35,872 nucleotides of DNA from a bacterium (GCA_030535455.1 JAUNJY010000040.1:4535-40406), one strand, 5' to 3'. Numbered from the stretch's first letter, positions 17,285 through 27,224 are shown. Notes: a model not told the origin generated them from the letters alone. Translations and numbers: made by a program.

Positions 17285-17776
17285 CTAAATATAACAATAT
17301 TCATAGTAAGCACATTTTTTACAGCTTGCCTTATGTAATACCTCAGGAATTTGACTCTTGCTACTTAGGGCCTCAATTTCCTCAATATACCGCTTTAACT
17401 GTTCCTCCAAATCATCCGTTAATTCAACATATTCAATTTTATGTATTTCCTTTTTCTTTTCAATAAACTCTATTCTTCCCTTTCGTATAATCCCCTTTTT
17501 CTTCAGTTCCCATAAATAAAGTAATACTTGCCATTTACAAGCTGTTACATCAGCATCTGATTTCTTATACTCTACAACATACTCATTTGTTAATCCATCT
17601 ATTTTGACTTGTTCAATTTGAATTTCTGTATTTTTATGATGCTCTGCTTTTTCTTCATGCATCGCTTTTCCATTTTTTACCTGTTCACTATTATCTTCAA
17701 GATTTAAACGATTTGCAAATAAATAGCATTGTCTTTTGCAGTGAAAATAATAATTCATCATTGTTCCTGTGACCAT
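17285..17776 (-). CDS. cas4: CRISPR-associated exonuclease Cas4
   Basis: 163 aa, RecB-like nuclease with an iron-sulfur cluster. Cysteines C13/C17 at the N-terminus and C152, C155, C161 near the C-terminus can hold the cluster. D60, E69 and K71 form the PD-(D/E)xK-type site (KID...VVEYKKS). It trims prespacers and helps select the PAM end. The ribosome site is GAGGAGGTG. It starts 80 nt from the old end of array 2, so cas4-cas1-cas2 is either read through from the array or has its own weak promoter that I could not identify. Confidence 0.95.
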   Translation of the reverse strand: MVTGTMMNYYFHCKRQCYLFANRLNLEDNSEQVKNGKAMHEEKAEHHKNTEIQIEQVKIDGLTNEYVVEYKKSDADVTACKWQVLLYLWELKKKGIIRKGRIEFIEKKKEIHKIEYVELTDDLEEQLKRYIEEIEALSSKSQIPEVLHKASCKKCAYYEYCYI

Positions 17777-17854
17777 TTTTTCACCTCCTCTCCATTATCG
17801 TACTTCTTTTAATATTCATTTTAAATGGTCGTATGATAGAAATTTTTGAAGCTT

Positions 17855-20045
17855 ATTTCAAAACATTCAATGTTAAGGTTCGATAATGCCATTAGCGTAG
17901 CCGCAAATGACCCACGTCTATATCAAAACATCTCATGTTAAGGTTCAATACCTATTCTTTTCATCTCCCCAAGCAGCAACAGACATATTTCAAAACATCT
18001 CATGTTAAGGTTCAATGGCAGAAACGGAACTTGATAATTTAATTAGTAGCAAATTTCAAAACATCTCATGTTAAGTTTCAATTATGTTCTGTTTTTGTTT
18101 TGGTAAAGGGGGGACATAATTTCAAAACATCTCATGTTAAGGTTCAATAAACGAGGAGCTAAAACAACAGGTTCAAGCCCTTCAATTTCAAAACATCTCA
18201 TGTTAAGGTTCAATGGAAACCAAATCATACAGTGCGTTTTCACATGCTTCATTTCAAAACATCTCATGTTAAGGTTCAATCCTGCTCTGCCACGACGTCC
18301 TGTCCGTTATACTTCTATTTCAAAACATCTCATGTTAAGGTTCAATTTACAGTGTTACGATCATCAAACATCAAGTTCAAATTTCAAAACATCTCATGTT
18401 AAGGTTCAATCAATATCACGGTTCAAGTGGGAGGGGTTATCTCTATTTCAAAACATCTCATGTTAAGGTTCAATAACATCATCTGTGGCTGCATCCCGTT
18501 TGCCTGCGCTATTTCAAAACATCTCATGTTAAGGTTCAATGCTAAATGGAAATAACTTAATTGCATTCAGACCATCATTTCAAAACATCTCATGTTAAGG
18601 TTCAATATAATTAAACTTGGCTTCCATTTGCTTCTTAAAAAATTTCAAAACATCTCATGTTAAGGTTCAATTGATGGCAAGCAAATTCTAAAAAAATCAA
18701 TAGAACTATTTCAAAACATCTCATGTTAAGGTTCAATAAAGATGGAGTTATCCTAAGCCATGTAGAAGGACAATTTCAAAACATCTCATGTTAAGGTTCA
18801 ATTCTTTGTATGTATCATCATCTTCTGACTCTTGATTATTTCAAAACATCTCATGTTAAGGTTCAATTTACATTTTGCGGAACGGTAAAACTATTGGTAA
18901 TTTTATTTCAAAACATCTCATGTTAAGGTTCAATGCCGATTTTGATTAAGCAACCCGGTCTGTTCATTAATATTTCAAAACATCTCATGTTAAGGTTCAA
19001 TTGCCACCAAACCTTGTATACCGCTAATCTGTTGCAATTTCAAAACATCTCATGTTAAGGTTCAATACAGAACATCAGAATAATTTGTAATCTTATGCCC
19101 ATTTCAAAACATCTCATGTTAAGGTTCAATTGCAAGGAGGCGCAGTAAACCGTATCTTTGACGTATTTCAAAACATCTCATGTTAAGGTTCAATTATGGT
19201 AGCTTGTTGCGCAGCATTAATGGGAAAAATTTCAAAACATCTCATGTTAAGGTTCAATACGGTGCCTGGACCTACATTATCAGTTCTAAGTTATTTCAAA
19301 ACATCTCATGTTAAGGTTCAATGACGAGTAATGAGCAATAAAGCAAACGGTACCGCATTATTTCAAAACATCTCATGTTAAGGTTCAATATTTACCGTTT
19401 GTGGACTCTAATTCGGAGAATTCACTATTTCAAAACATCTCATGTTAAGGTTCAATTTAATATCAATTGCTTCGTTTAACATCGCATAAAGCATTTCAAA
19501 ACATCTCATGTTAAGGTTCAATTTTCAGCTTGTTTTGCAGCTCGTTTTTCTTCTAAATACATTTCAAAACATCTCATGTTAAGGTTCAATATTTCTCTCT
19601 TTGTTCTCTACTAGATACTTAATATTTCAAAACATCTCATGTTAAGGTTCAATTATCCAATGGCCATTAATACGATACATCCTTCCAAATTTCAAAACAT
19701 CTCATGTTAAGGTTCAATAGCCAGAGCAGAACGAGCACAGGCATTAGAGGATATTTCAAAACATCTCATGTTAAGGTTCAATAGAAGCAAAGAGTCGTTT
19801 TGATGGATACAAAATTGGATTTCAAAACATCTCATGTTAAGGTTCAATAAGTCAACATTTGCAATCCTTGGTCCGGTTGTTTAATTTCAAAACATCTCAT
19901 GTTAAGGTTCAATAGAAGCAAATGTCGGATTAAAGATTGTGGATGATGTGATTTCAAAACATCTCATGTTAAGGTTCAATGGAGTATTATGACGAAGTAC
20001 GAGAGATTTCTATATATTTCAAAACATCTCATGTTAAGGTTCAAT
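17855..20045 (-). CRISPR. CRISPR array 2 (34 repeats, 33 spacers), type I-B
   Basis: 30-nt repeats at 17855, 17920, 17987, 18053 ... 19951, 20016; period 63-67 nt. Plus-strand repeat: ATTTCAAAACAT, CTCA, TGTTAAGG, TTCAAT. It differs from array 1 at three positions, two of them in the hairpin loop. Degenerate repeats are at the low-coordinate end: 17855 has five changes, 17920 one and 18053 one. The leader is therefore at 20046 and beyond, and transcription is on the minus strand. The array separates cas3 from cas4. Confidence 0.98.
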
Positions 20046-20289
20046 CCTCATTTTTTCAGTATTCTAAACTTAAGTATACTCCAAAAACCTAATAAAATCC
20101 TGTGTTCTAATCTTTTTTACCAGCCGTAATGTAGATTTACATCTCTATTTAAAAAAGCTATCTAAACCCTTTATTTACCAGGATTGTACCTGGTATGGCA
20201 TTTATTCCGCCTGGTAATTTAATTGTATGGTGAAATAACATTGCGCTGTTATATCATTTCTTTTTATCCTATGTATATTATCTTATTAT
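20046..20289 (-). promoter_or_regulatory. Leader of CRISPR array 2
   Basis: Non-coding, between cas3 and the array. Minus-strand GGCTGGTAAAAAA starts at 20125 and TATACT at 20078, matching the array 1 leader in sequence and distance (80 and about 30 nt from the first repeat). Further out is a perfect palindrome TACCAGG-attgta-CCTGGTA (20176-20195) and a third CCTGGTA (20210-20216). A short hairpin ATAACA/TGTTAT lies at 20235-20252. No clear cas3 terminator is seen, so array transcription may add to read-through from cas3. Confidence 0.7.
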
Positions 20290-22860
20290 TTAAATAAACA
20301 TTCCAAAAGTAGTTTCAAATTTCTGTCGATTAAACTTTCCGTCTTCAAAATAATTTTCTCCGCTATCTACGTAATACATTTCTCCAATCTGTTCACCGTC
20401 AGAATCATCATATTGGAACATAACATTTGACTTTACATTATAAATAAAATAGTTCATCTTGCTTTTTATGTCACTCAATAATACTTGTTTTCTTGCATAG
20501 CTTAACTTTTGATCTTTCAATAGCTCCTTATACTGTTTCCATATTTCTTTTCCAACTAGCTGTTCATTTCCCACCTGGATTTTTTGATTAAAGAAAACAC
20601 TTACCTGCCACTCATTATCACAAATCAGCTTCATTCGTTCACTGACTATTAGAGAATTCAACCTTCCTACTTGTTTTTCAAAAAAGTCTTCTAAATTCTC
20701 TCTTGTATCACATGTTAAATTGAGCATATGCAATCGTTCCATGACCTGAGCGTAGTAACTATCATACTCTTTATGTTCAAGTACATTTCTCATCTCTTTA
20801 TTTTGCAATGTTAGCTCTTGATCAACCCTGACATCATCTCTATAAATAAGACGGGCTGTATCAAGATTAAAGAAATAAACCTCTCCGATTTTACTCATAT
20901 TGCAGGAGCGATTAATTCGTCCCATAAATTGCTCCTCTGAGTCAAGAATTGAACAATCCTTAAAACCAACGTCTATATTATTTAAATCTACCCCAGCCTC
21001 TATTACTTGAGTTGCTACTAAAATAAAAGGTTCCTCTTCTGAAGCATTACAAAGGCGGTTTAAAATTCTCTTTCTTTCAATGGCATTATCATCACCTGTA
21101 ATCAGCTCTAGCTTATATTCTCCCACATTACATTCCTTAAGCTTCTGATAAAAGTCCGTTGCTGATTTCTTTGTAATAAATTCGATTAACAATTTCTTTC
21201 CCTTACCGGTAAATTCTAATACCTTTTCAAACAAGGCCTCTTTGGGATTTTCAGATGCAAGCAATTCATAATGAATGTTGGAACGATGTAGATATAGTGG
21301 ATGACTATAATATTTTTGTACATTAGGAAGTAACACCATAGGTGCTTTTGTATAAAGTGCAAGATGACTAAGTTTTGGAAGGGTCGCAGACATAATGATT
21401 ACTTTTATATTCAATAGGTCTGCAAATCCATTTAGAAATGTAATAATTTCTGACCATATTGTATTTCGGTAACTCTGAATTTCATCTAATACAATTACGC
21501 TATTCGCAAGTTGATGGAATGAAAATGCAGACTCTCTTCGGTTTCCAAACATAATGTCAAATAGAGTCACATGTGTTGATAGCGTAATGGGGTAATTTAA
21601 GAACTGGCGATCAAGAAGAATATTTTGATAGCTCTGCTCACTTAACTGTTTCTTACTATTATCTAAAAGAGAATGCAATGAATTCACAATATGTATTTGC
21701 TTTATCAACTCATTATGATTCCCAAATATTTGATTGAATATTTCCTCATTCTGCTCAACTAGGGTGTTGAAGGGGTAGATATATAATATTTTATTAATCT
21801 CTGTACTATTTTTAATTATTTGAAAGCTTAGATTAATCGCAACATTGGTCTTTCCCATTCCTGTAGGTGCCTGAAAATAAATTTGGTTCTCCTGCTTTAA
21901 TTGCTGGAAGTTATGCTCTGCATCAAGAAACAGCTCACATCTTAACTCATTTATCCCGCTAATCTTATTTTGTGTGTTGTTTCCCATGTTATATGACTGC
22001 TTCTGGTATTTTCTTATGGAATGCATCAATTCTGTATCTTCGTATATTTTTACAAATGGCCGTATATCGCCAATCACACCAAACTCAGTAATACTCACTT
22101 GACTATTCTGCTCGCTGGTAGCATAGTAATCACAAGCAAGCAATAACGAAAACATAAAACGTTCATAGGTAAATACAGTAATATTGTCCTCAGTTGCTTT
22201 AGAATAGGCTCTTTTTAACTTTTTCTGATGCTTTCCTATCCTATTTCCCTTCAATAATGGTGTGTTTTCATCTGTGTACTGTATTATATAAGTTCTTATT
22301 TCATCTATCGTGTTATTATATATTCCTTCATATGCATCGAATTCGTTAACAAACGCCTCAAACTCCCCAAGATTACCATGATGTTTTGATATGATATATC
22401 CATTTATAAAAATCAGAAATACCAGATGTCTTACCTGTTTCCCTTCAAGTTCATACTCCCTTGTTAATTCCTCCAACTTTCCTAAATAATAATCCATATA
22501 AAGGATCGCTGATATGATTGAATGGGTAGAGTTTAAACTATAGCTGATTGAAACTTTTCGAAATAACGGATTATGCATCTTATCCTTTTGAAACAACGGA
22601 TTTATTTTACCAATATCATGGAGCGTAATGGTACTCACCATTACGCTCCATATAAAATCATTGACCTGATTATAAAGCTTTGACTGTTGCTCTATAATAT
22701 TCCAAAACTTTTTTAACCTGTCTAAAACTGGCTGCAAATTACGTTCTTTGATTATATGTAGCCAATATTTATACACCTTGTCTGTATGCTCTGAAATGGT
22801 TTCCCCAGGATGCGCATAAAAAACATAATTCTTATTCAATAACTCTTCTATGCAACTCAT
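20290..22860 (-). CDS. cas3: Cas3 helicase-nuclease (HD + SF2 helicase)
   Basis: 856 aa, fused form. The N-terminal HD nuclease has H81-D82 in TLHDIGK, H113 and the SKHHGNL pair near 159. The SF2 helicase follows with Walker A QAPTGMGKT (330-338), the Walker B box DEIQ (459-462), SATLP (491-495), QVIEAGVDLNN and the motif VI region FMGRINRS. It is recruited by DNA-bound Cascade and degrades the target. AGGAGG lies 5 nt before the ATG. Last gene of cas6-cas8b-cas7-cas5-cas3. Confidence 0.97.
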   Translation of the reverse strand: MSCIEELLNKNYVFYAHPGETISEHTDKVYKYWLHIIKERNLQPVLDRLKKFWNIIEQQSKLYNQVNDFIWSVMVSTITLHDIGKINPLFQKDKMHNPLFRKVSISYSLNSTHSIISAILYMDYYLGKLEELTREYELEGKQVRHLVFLIFINGYIISKHHGNLGEFEAFVNEFDAYEGIYNNTIDEIRTYIIQYTDENTPLLKGNRIGKHQKKLKRAYSKATEDNITVFTYERFMFSLLLACDYYATSEQNSQVSITEFGVIGDIRPFVKIYEDTELMHSIRKYQKQSYNMGNNTQNKISGINELRCELFLDAEHNFQQLKQENQIYFQAPTGMGKTNVAINLSFQIIKNSTEINKILYIYPFNTLVEQNEEIFNQIFGNHNELIKQIHIVNSLHSLLDNSKKQLSEQSYQNILLDRQFLNYPITLSTHVTLFDIMFGNRRESAFSFHQLANSVIVLDEIQSYRNTIWSEIITFLNGFADLLNIKVIIMSATLPKLSHLALYTKAPMVLLPNVQKYYSHPLYLHRSNIHYELLASENPKEALFEKVLEFTGKGKKLLIEFITKKSATDFYQKLKECNVGEYKLELITGDDNAIERKRILNRLCNASEEEPFILVATQVIEAGVDLNNIDVGFKDCSILDSEEQFMGRINRSCNMSKIGEVYFFNLDTARLIYRDDVRVDQELTLQNKEMRNVLEHKEYDSYYAQVMERLHMLNLTCDTRENLEDFFEKQVGRLNSLIVSERMKLICDNEWQVSVFFNQKIQVGNEQLVGKEIWKQYKELLKDQKLSYARKQVLLSDIKSKMNYFIYNVKSNVMFQYDDSDGEQIGEMYYVDSGENYFEDGKFNRQKFETTFGMFI

Positions 22861-22872
22861 GTTTTCCTCCTG

Positions 22873-23610
22873 TCAGAAAAATACTACATTCTTACCACCA
22901 ATTAAGAACACCTCATCTTTATATTGCTTAATTGGTATATTGGAAGCAGCAAACTCTTTTAATTGGTATAGATGAAGTATAGCATCAAGTGCAACTGGTA
23001 ACTCTTCTTCATACAGAAAGATTCGTTCCTTCATGTTATCCTCATATTCGTCATACTCCATATATTGTACTTTTTCTTTTTCGTAAAGGGAATGTATCCT
23101 TAAACATTTTGACAGTGGGTCTATTTGATTAAATTCTTGAACGTTAGTGATATCCGCTAAATGATCATTACTTCCCAAATATGGTATATACGTTGTCTGC
23201 CTGTTTAGCAGTTTATTTGCAAGCTGCCTTGTAATTGGATCCTCAATTACAAAGCAAATATCCCAACTCGGATTTTCTAACCACTGCTGCTTAATATTTA
23301 AAGTCCCCCCCTGCTCTTTTGATGCATAACCTACAGTGTTATTAAAAATCTGCATCTTCTTAGGAATATATCCATCCTTTGCATTTGGTGCAATGGATAC
23401 TTTCATGTGATGAAGTTTCTCATAAAATTCTGCATATTCCTTTGACTTTTCTTCCCGTTGTCCGTATCCGTTCAGGCCTAATACCGCCCCAAACAAACCA
23501 AGCAATGCAACCTTATGAATGCTCCCATAGGTAAAATAATAATAGGAGTTTACCTCAGGCTTCTTAAAAAAAGCCGTCTTTCCAGTCAATGTAAATTTCA
23601 GAATATCCAT
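22873..23610 (-). CDS. cas5: Cascade subunit Cas5 (type I-B)
   Basis: 245 aa, RAMP fold. The N-terminal LKFTLTGKTAFFKKPEVN and the Gly-rich segment HKVALLGLFGAVLGLNGYG are typical of Cas5b. It holds the 5' handle of the crRNA and contacts Cas8. It starts 3 nt after the cas7 stop with AAAGAGGTG as ribosome site, so translation is probably coupled. Confidence 0.93.
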   Translation of the reverse strand: MDILKFTLTGKTAFFKKPEVNSYYYFTYGSIHKVALLGLFGAVLGLNGYGQREEKSKEYAEFYEKLHHMKVSIAPNAKDGYIPKKMQIFNNTVGYASKEQGGTLNIKQQWLENPSWDICFVIEDPITRQLANKLLNRQTTYIPYLGSNDHLADITNVQEFNQIDPLSKCLRIHSLYEKEKVQYMEYDEYEDNMKERIFLYEEELPVALDAILHLYQLKEFAASNIPIKQYKDEVFLIGGKNVVFF

Positions 23611-23613
23611 CCA

Positions 23614-24558
23614 TTACACCTCTTTATTGGTAAAAATATTATAAAGTTTTGCGCCATTTATCTCCTGTTCAACAACTGTAGTATAAGGATTGTAGTAAAT
23701 CTCAACAGATAAGATCTGATCTTTTACTTCATTTAACAGTTTGTCAAACTGCAAGGAAATCACGTTCTTTTCTGCTTTTCTAAATGTTACATACTCCGAA
23801 AGATTCGGTAAATATAAGTCTTTCTCAGTTTCTATGTAAATTGCCAGCTCATTCTCGCATCCTACTTTAGCATTTGTTGCATATGCAGTGACTGCTGATT
23901 TGGATGCTTCTTTGAATTTCATATAATCATCCTCTGTATATCCTTCCGTAACCCCAAGTTTTACAAATCCATTGTAAGCAGATGGATTGATTACAAATGG
24001 ATAAACATAATGTGCTTCTTTACTCACAATCTTGGTTCCTAAGGTTGAGTTTTTTGCTTCTTCATCTTTCACAGCATCCTTCGATCCATCTCGGAAAGGT
24101 GATAGAATTTGCTGCTCCTCCACGGAAATTCCTTCATATTTATTAAACCCCTGACCAATCTGTACTGCACCAGTAATTGAGATATTATTTCCTTCCTCAG
24201 CAAATGTAGCACCAAAGTTCTTTACATCTATCGCAGAAAATAGATTTTTCAAAACTTCACTTGTATCCTTGCAATCCTTTAAATTTGCTATATCAAACAG
24301 CTGCTCATATCGTTCTTTTAATGATCTTGGAACTAATGATGTTATATCTTTTTTCTTATCCTCAGATAAACGCATGGACTTAATATAGACCACCTTTTCC
24401 CCATTATTTTCCCACATCTTTTTTATAGGGTACTTTAGCGCTTTATCACTGCCGAATACTTCACCATCTGAAGTACTCTTTGGATATCCTGAAAAATCAG
24501 CATTCCAATTGGACATAATCGTTGAAACTCCTAAAACACCATATATTCTCTTCTCCAT
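23614..24558 (-). CDS. cas7: Cascade backbone subunit Cas7 (Csh2 type)
   Basis: About 314 aa. MEKRIYGVLGVSTIMSNWNADFSG is the Csh2-type start. GAVQIGQGFNKYEG and KEAHYVYPFVINPSAYNGF follow, typical of type I-B Cas7. Six or so copies polymerise along the spacer part of the crRNA and kink it every sixth base. The start at 24558 is chosen over 24585 because AGGAGG lies 9 nt upstream of it and it begins 1 nt after the cas8b stop. Confidence 0.95.
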   Translation of the reverse strand: MEKRIYGVLGVSTIMSNWNADFSGYPKSTSDGEVFGSDKALKYPIKKMWENNGEKVVYIKSMRLSEDKKKDITSLVPRSLKERYEQLFDIANLKDCKDTSEVLKNLFSAIDVKNFGATFAEEGNNISITGAVQIGQGFNKYEGISVEEQQILSPFRDGSKDAVKDEEAKNSTLGTKIVSKEAHYVYPFVINPSAYNGFVKLGVTEGYTEDDYMKFKEASKSAVTAYATNAKVGCENELAIYIETEKDLYLPNLSEYVTFRKAEKNVISLQFDKLLNEVKDQILSVEIYYNPYTTVVEQEINGAKLYNIFTNKEV

Positions 24559-24559
24559 A

Positions 24560-26311
24560 TCATTGTTCCTCCTTATTTTTTTCATAGATTAAATTTCCCG
24601 ATATGTATCCAGCTATTAAATAATCCTGCTTTACTGGTGTACCTACCTGATACGATAAAATCATACTATAAAGGTTATTAAACCGTTTAGAGTTAGCATC
24701 AATATCATAATTATATCTCTTAAACAACACGGTTAATTTCTGCTTTAAGATATTATCCGTCTTTGCATTTAAAAAACCATTGATTAACGAATGCTCCCTC
24801 TTCTTTGACTTATTCTTAGAAAGTAAATAAGAAGATAACTGTCCAACTGCATAATAATATTCTTCATCATTCTCTATACTCTGATATTCTTTAGCATTTA
24901 TTTTATCCCGCAAATTGCTTCTTACCTGTATCATTACATCTGCCATATTGGTTTTTCCCCCTTTAAAATAAGCTAATACTGCAAGTCTCATATTAAACTG
25001 ATGATTTGCTTTTATTATATATCCAAGTTCCATGGAACACTTAATTATGTTTAGAGAAATCTTGTCCCAGATTGCTTTTACAGAACTTGAATCATCCTTG
25101 TAAAACCAGTTAAAGAACGCCGTCCTGGATAATACAAGATTTCGCTTTAACTTTGGTTCTATTCCAGTAATATTACCGGGTTCTGTAAAGTAATTATTTG
25201 TCAAGAAATTAGAAAACATCACATCATTTATCCGACCTGACAGTTCTTTAAGATCCTTAATTTGTCCATATACCGGGCTTTTTAATAGCTCTGTTCCTAC
25301 TTCGGTTATGTTTCTCACATTAATTGGCTTCTCTAACTTTGAACAATAATTCGTTAGCTGGTCCATTTCCTGTATACAGGCTTCATTCTTTTCCTTATAT
25401 ACTCTTAGGTAATATCCATATCCGCTTTTTATCTTTGGCAGCTCTTTGTTCGTTAAGGGCCTGATTTGATAATCATCCTGTTCTTCCATTTCCTTAATAA
25501 AGTAAATATTATAAAGGCCACCTGAAGCACAATTCTGTAAATAATCAAAGAATAGTTTTTGCTCTAGCACATGTTCTGAAGTTTGTAAAAGGGGGACTTT
25601 CGTTACTCTATTTTTATATTCTAAATATGGTTTTTTCGAATTCATCTGCATATTATTATTGGGGAGTCCATAAATCTCGCCATTCACTTTAGTGTTAAAG
25701 TCGTTTTTATTAAATAGGTTTGGAATAAAATAGCGTTTTCCTTCTGCCTTTATGTCAATATCCTCAAATTCAAAAAATATCTTTAGATAATCTTTCCCTT
25801 CTATCTCGTAAGGTAAATTAAAGATATTTTCTTTTACCCAAGTCTTTACTAATGCTAAACGTTCTCTATTAACGGGGCCTAATTCCTTTTCAACACTTTC
25901 ATATAGCTCCTGATCATGTTTTTTTGTATATTTGGTATAGGGATTTTCTAATACTTCATAGTATCTGTCAATGATATCCTTCGTTAGTTTACCACTAGTC
26001 AGATTATCTTTTTTTATCCAGAAGGATAGATAGTTGTTAGAGTGGATTACTTTTTTAGGGTCAATCGGCTTGTTCATTTCCACCAGCTTAGAGTAGTAAT
26101 CCAATTGCGAGATTTTGTATTTTTCTAGCGGTGAAAGATTTAAAGTCCTGGTCTTCTTATCCTGCTTCACCTTAATATGTAATTTCTCTATAAATTTTTC
26201 ATCTTGATATTTCATAACGATATAGTCTCCATCTGCAGGAACATAGGTATCCAGTACAAACTTCTCCATATCTGGCTGTCTTTTGAATATTTTAATACAA
26301 TTATTAAGCAT
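24560..26311 (-). CDS. cas8b: Cascade large subunit Cas8b (Csh1/TM1802 family)
   Basis: 583 aa. The gene lies between cas6 and cas7, where type I-B carries the large subunit, and the sequence has the TM1802-type pattern (SFWIKKDNL, YFKGGKTNMADVM). Cas8b reads the PAM and, through an internal start in some systems, may also supply a small subunit. No zinc-finger cysteines are visible. The ribosome site GGAGGGG is 4 nt before the ATG; the cas6 stop is 10 nt upstream. Confidence 0.9.
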   Translation of the reverse strand: MLNNCIKIFKRQPDMEKFVLDTYVPADGDYIVMKYQDEKFIEKLHIKVKQDKKTRTLNLSPLEKYKISQLDYYSKLVEMNKPIDPKKVIHSNNYLSFWIKKDNLTSGKLTKDIIDRYYEVLENPYTKYTKKHDQELYESVEKELGPVNRERLALVKTWVKENIFNLPYEIEGKDYLKIFFEFEDIDIKAEGKRYFIPNLFNKNDFNTKVNGEIYGLPNNNMQMNSKKPYLEYKNRVTKVPLLQTSEHVLEQKLFFDYLQNCASGGLYNIYFIKEMEEQDDYQIRPLTNKELPKIKSGYGYYLRVYKEKNEACIQEMDQLTNYCSKLEKPINVRNITEVGTELLKSPVYGQIKDLKELSGRINDVMFSNFLTNNYFTEPGNITGIEPKLKRNLVLSRTAFFNWFYKDDSSSVKAIWDKISLNIIKCSMELGYIIKANHQFNMRLAVLAYFKGGKTNMADVMIQVRSNLRDKINAKEYQSIENDEEYYYAVGQLSSYLLSKNKSKKREHSLINGFLNAKTDNILKQKLTVLFKRYNYDIDANSKRFNNLYSMILSYQVGTPVKQDYLIAGYISGNLIYEKNKEEQ

Positions 26312-26321
26312 TTAACCCCTC

Positions 26322-27023
26322 CTACATTGCTCTATAATTAGCATATCCATAGCCTCTACTGTTAAGTTCACAGATTCCTGTACCCAATAGGAAATAGGCT
26401 ATGCTTTGTGCTGTTTCATTTTCAGCAATGTATAGTTCAAACTTATCCCCTAATAGGCTTATGTTCTTGTATCTGATTTTCATGGGTTTATCATTTAACA
26501 TCTTAATATTTGTATATAGCTTAAAATCCTCAGCTATTTTTTCTCCGGTATACTGATTATATTTTTTTACTGCATTTTGAAATATTCGGTGCTGAAACTC
26601 CTCAAAGCTATGAGATTTTTTCCAGTATCCATCATTGAATTTCATTATTGCCGGTGTAAGTAAATATAGTTTTTCAATCATGCATCTCTTAATTGTCACC
26701 ATTTCGCAACTTAGGCCTTTCATTGTCTCTGTATAGGCAATCGCTAATTCTTTCTCAAAATACTTTGCTAATTTCTCATCCAGACAACGGATTGAAAACG
26801 TATATAGTTTTCCTTCCTGATAACAGCGGTTCTTTTCTATTGGCTTTAATCCATCAAATACGTAATTTTTATAGCAGTTCTTATTATGTAATTGACTATA
26901 CTCTTCTGTCTTTAACAGGGTACTATCTACCAAGTATGCAAGTTCAATCTGCATTCTTTCAAATGGTACACTTTTCATCATATAGACCTTGCAATTGACC
27001 TGATATACCGCTAACTTTCTCAT
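26322..27023 (-). CDS. cas6: crRNA-processing endoribonuclease Cas6
   Basis: About 233 aa, RAMP superfamily. The C-terminal glycine-rich loop GTGICELNSRGYGYANYR is the Cas6 signature. It cuts the repeats of both arrays, leaving an 8-nt 5' handle, and would also have to cut the degenerate repeats of the small RNA at 27160-27304. First gene of the effector operon. ATG at 27023 has GGAGGTGA at good distance; a TTG one codon earlier is an alternative. Confidence 0.93.
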   Translation of the reverse strand: MRKLAVYQVNCKVYMMKSVPFERMQIELAYLVDSTLLKTEEYSQLHNKNCYKNYVFDGLKPIEKNRCYQEGKLYTFSIRCLDEKLAKYFEKELAIAYTETMKGLSCEMVTIKRCMIEKLYLLTPAIMKFNDGYWKKSHSFEEFQHRIFQNAVKKYNQYTGEKIAEDFKLYTNIKMLNDKPMKIRYKNISLLGDKFELYIAENETAQSIAYFLLGTGICELNSRGYGYANYRAM

Positions 27024-27055
27024 CAAAACTTCACCTCCCTATATCTGATACACAT

Positions 27056-27084
27056 ACCATAAATCAATTGTAAATATATGTCAA
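27056..27084 (-). promoter_or_regulatory. Promoter of the cas effector operon
   Basis: Minus strand: TTGACA (27084-27079), exact 17-nt spacer, TATGGT (27061-27056). The start should fall near 27049, about 25 nt before the cas6 ATG. Confidence 0.8.
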
Positions 27085-27102
27085 TCATTTTAATGATATA
27101 TA
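27085..27102. promoter_or_regulatory. Predicted Cascade target of the mini-CRISPR RNA at the cas promoter
   Basis: Plus-strand TCA (27085-27087) is followed by TTTTAATGATATATA (27088-27102). It equals the first 15 nt of the guide at 27192-27206 except at positions 6 and 12. TCA abuts the -35 box of the cas promoter (27079-27084) and is a PAM known from several clostridial type I-B systems. Match ends after position 15. Binding of Cascade here would cover the cas promoter without enough pairing for Cas3 recruitment. Function is inferred. Confidence 0.65.
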
Positions 27103-27126
27103 GCTTAATGTTTCTTGTTGCAGTTT

Positions 27127-27155
27127 TTGTACTTCATTTATTACTATGTTATAAT
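27127..27155 (+). promoter_or_regulatory. Promoter of the mini-CRISPR RNA
   Basis: TTGTAC (27127-27132), 17-nt spacer, TATAAT (27150-27155), with TG one base upstream of the -10 (extended -10). It is divergent from the cas promoter; the two -35 boxes are about 42 nt apart with the predicted target between them. Confidence 0.8.
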
Positions 27156-27159
27156 GATA

Positions 27160-27191
27160 ATCGGAGCGTAACAGATTTACTGTTTTTAAAT
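27160..27191 (+). repeat. Degenerate CRISPR repeat 1 of the mini-CRISPR RNA
   Basis: Aligns to the transcribed-strand repeat of array 2 at 20 of 30 positions with a 2-nt insertion in the loop. The hairpin arms changed together: AACAT/ATGTT in the arrays is AACAG/CTGTT here (27170-27174 with 27180-27184), keeping five pairs. The 3' end TTTTTAAAT replaces TTTTGAAAT. Confidence 0.7.
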
Positions 27192-27224
27192 TTTTATTGA
27201 TACATAATAAATAAAAATTAGCAT

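Noticed and set aside
18082-18466. Open frames across CRISPR array 2 with repeating NLNMRCFE or SKHLMLRFN units
   Set aside because: They are translations of the CRISPR repeats, not proteins.
27040-27063. Alternative pairing of the mini-CRISPR guide with the cas -10/start region (TGATACA at 27046-27052)
   Set aside because: Mismatches fall at guide positions 2, 4, 5 and 6, so there is no seed; the site at 27088-27102 is far better.
27137-27155. Possible match of the mini-CRISPR guide to its own promoter (TTTATT)
   Set aside because: Only six matching bases in a row and not aligned with guide position 1; expected by chance in AT-rich DNA.
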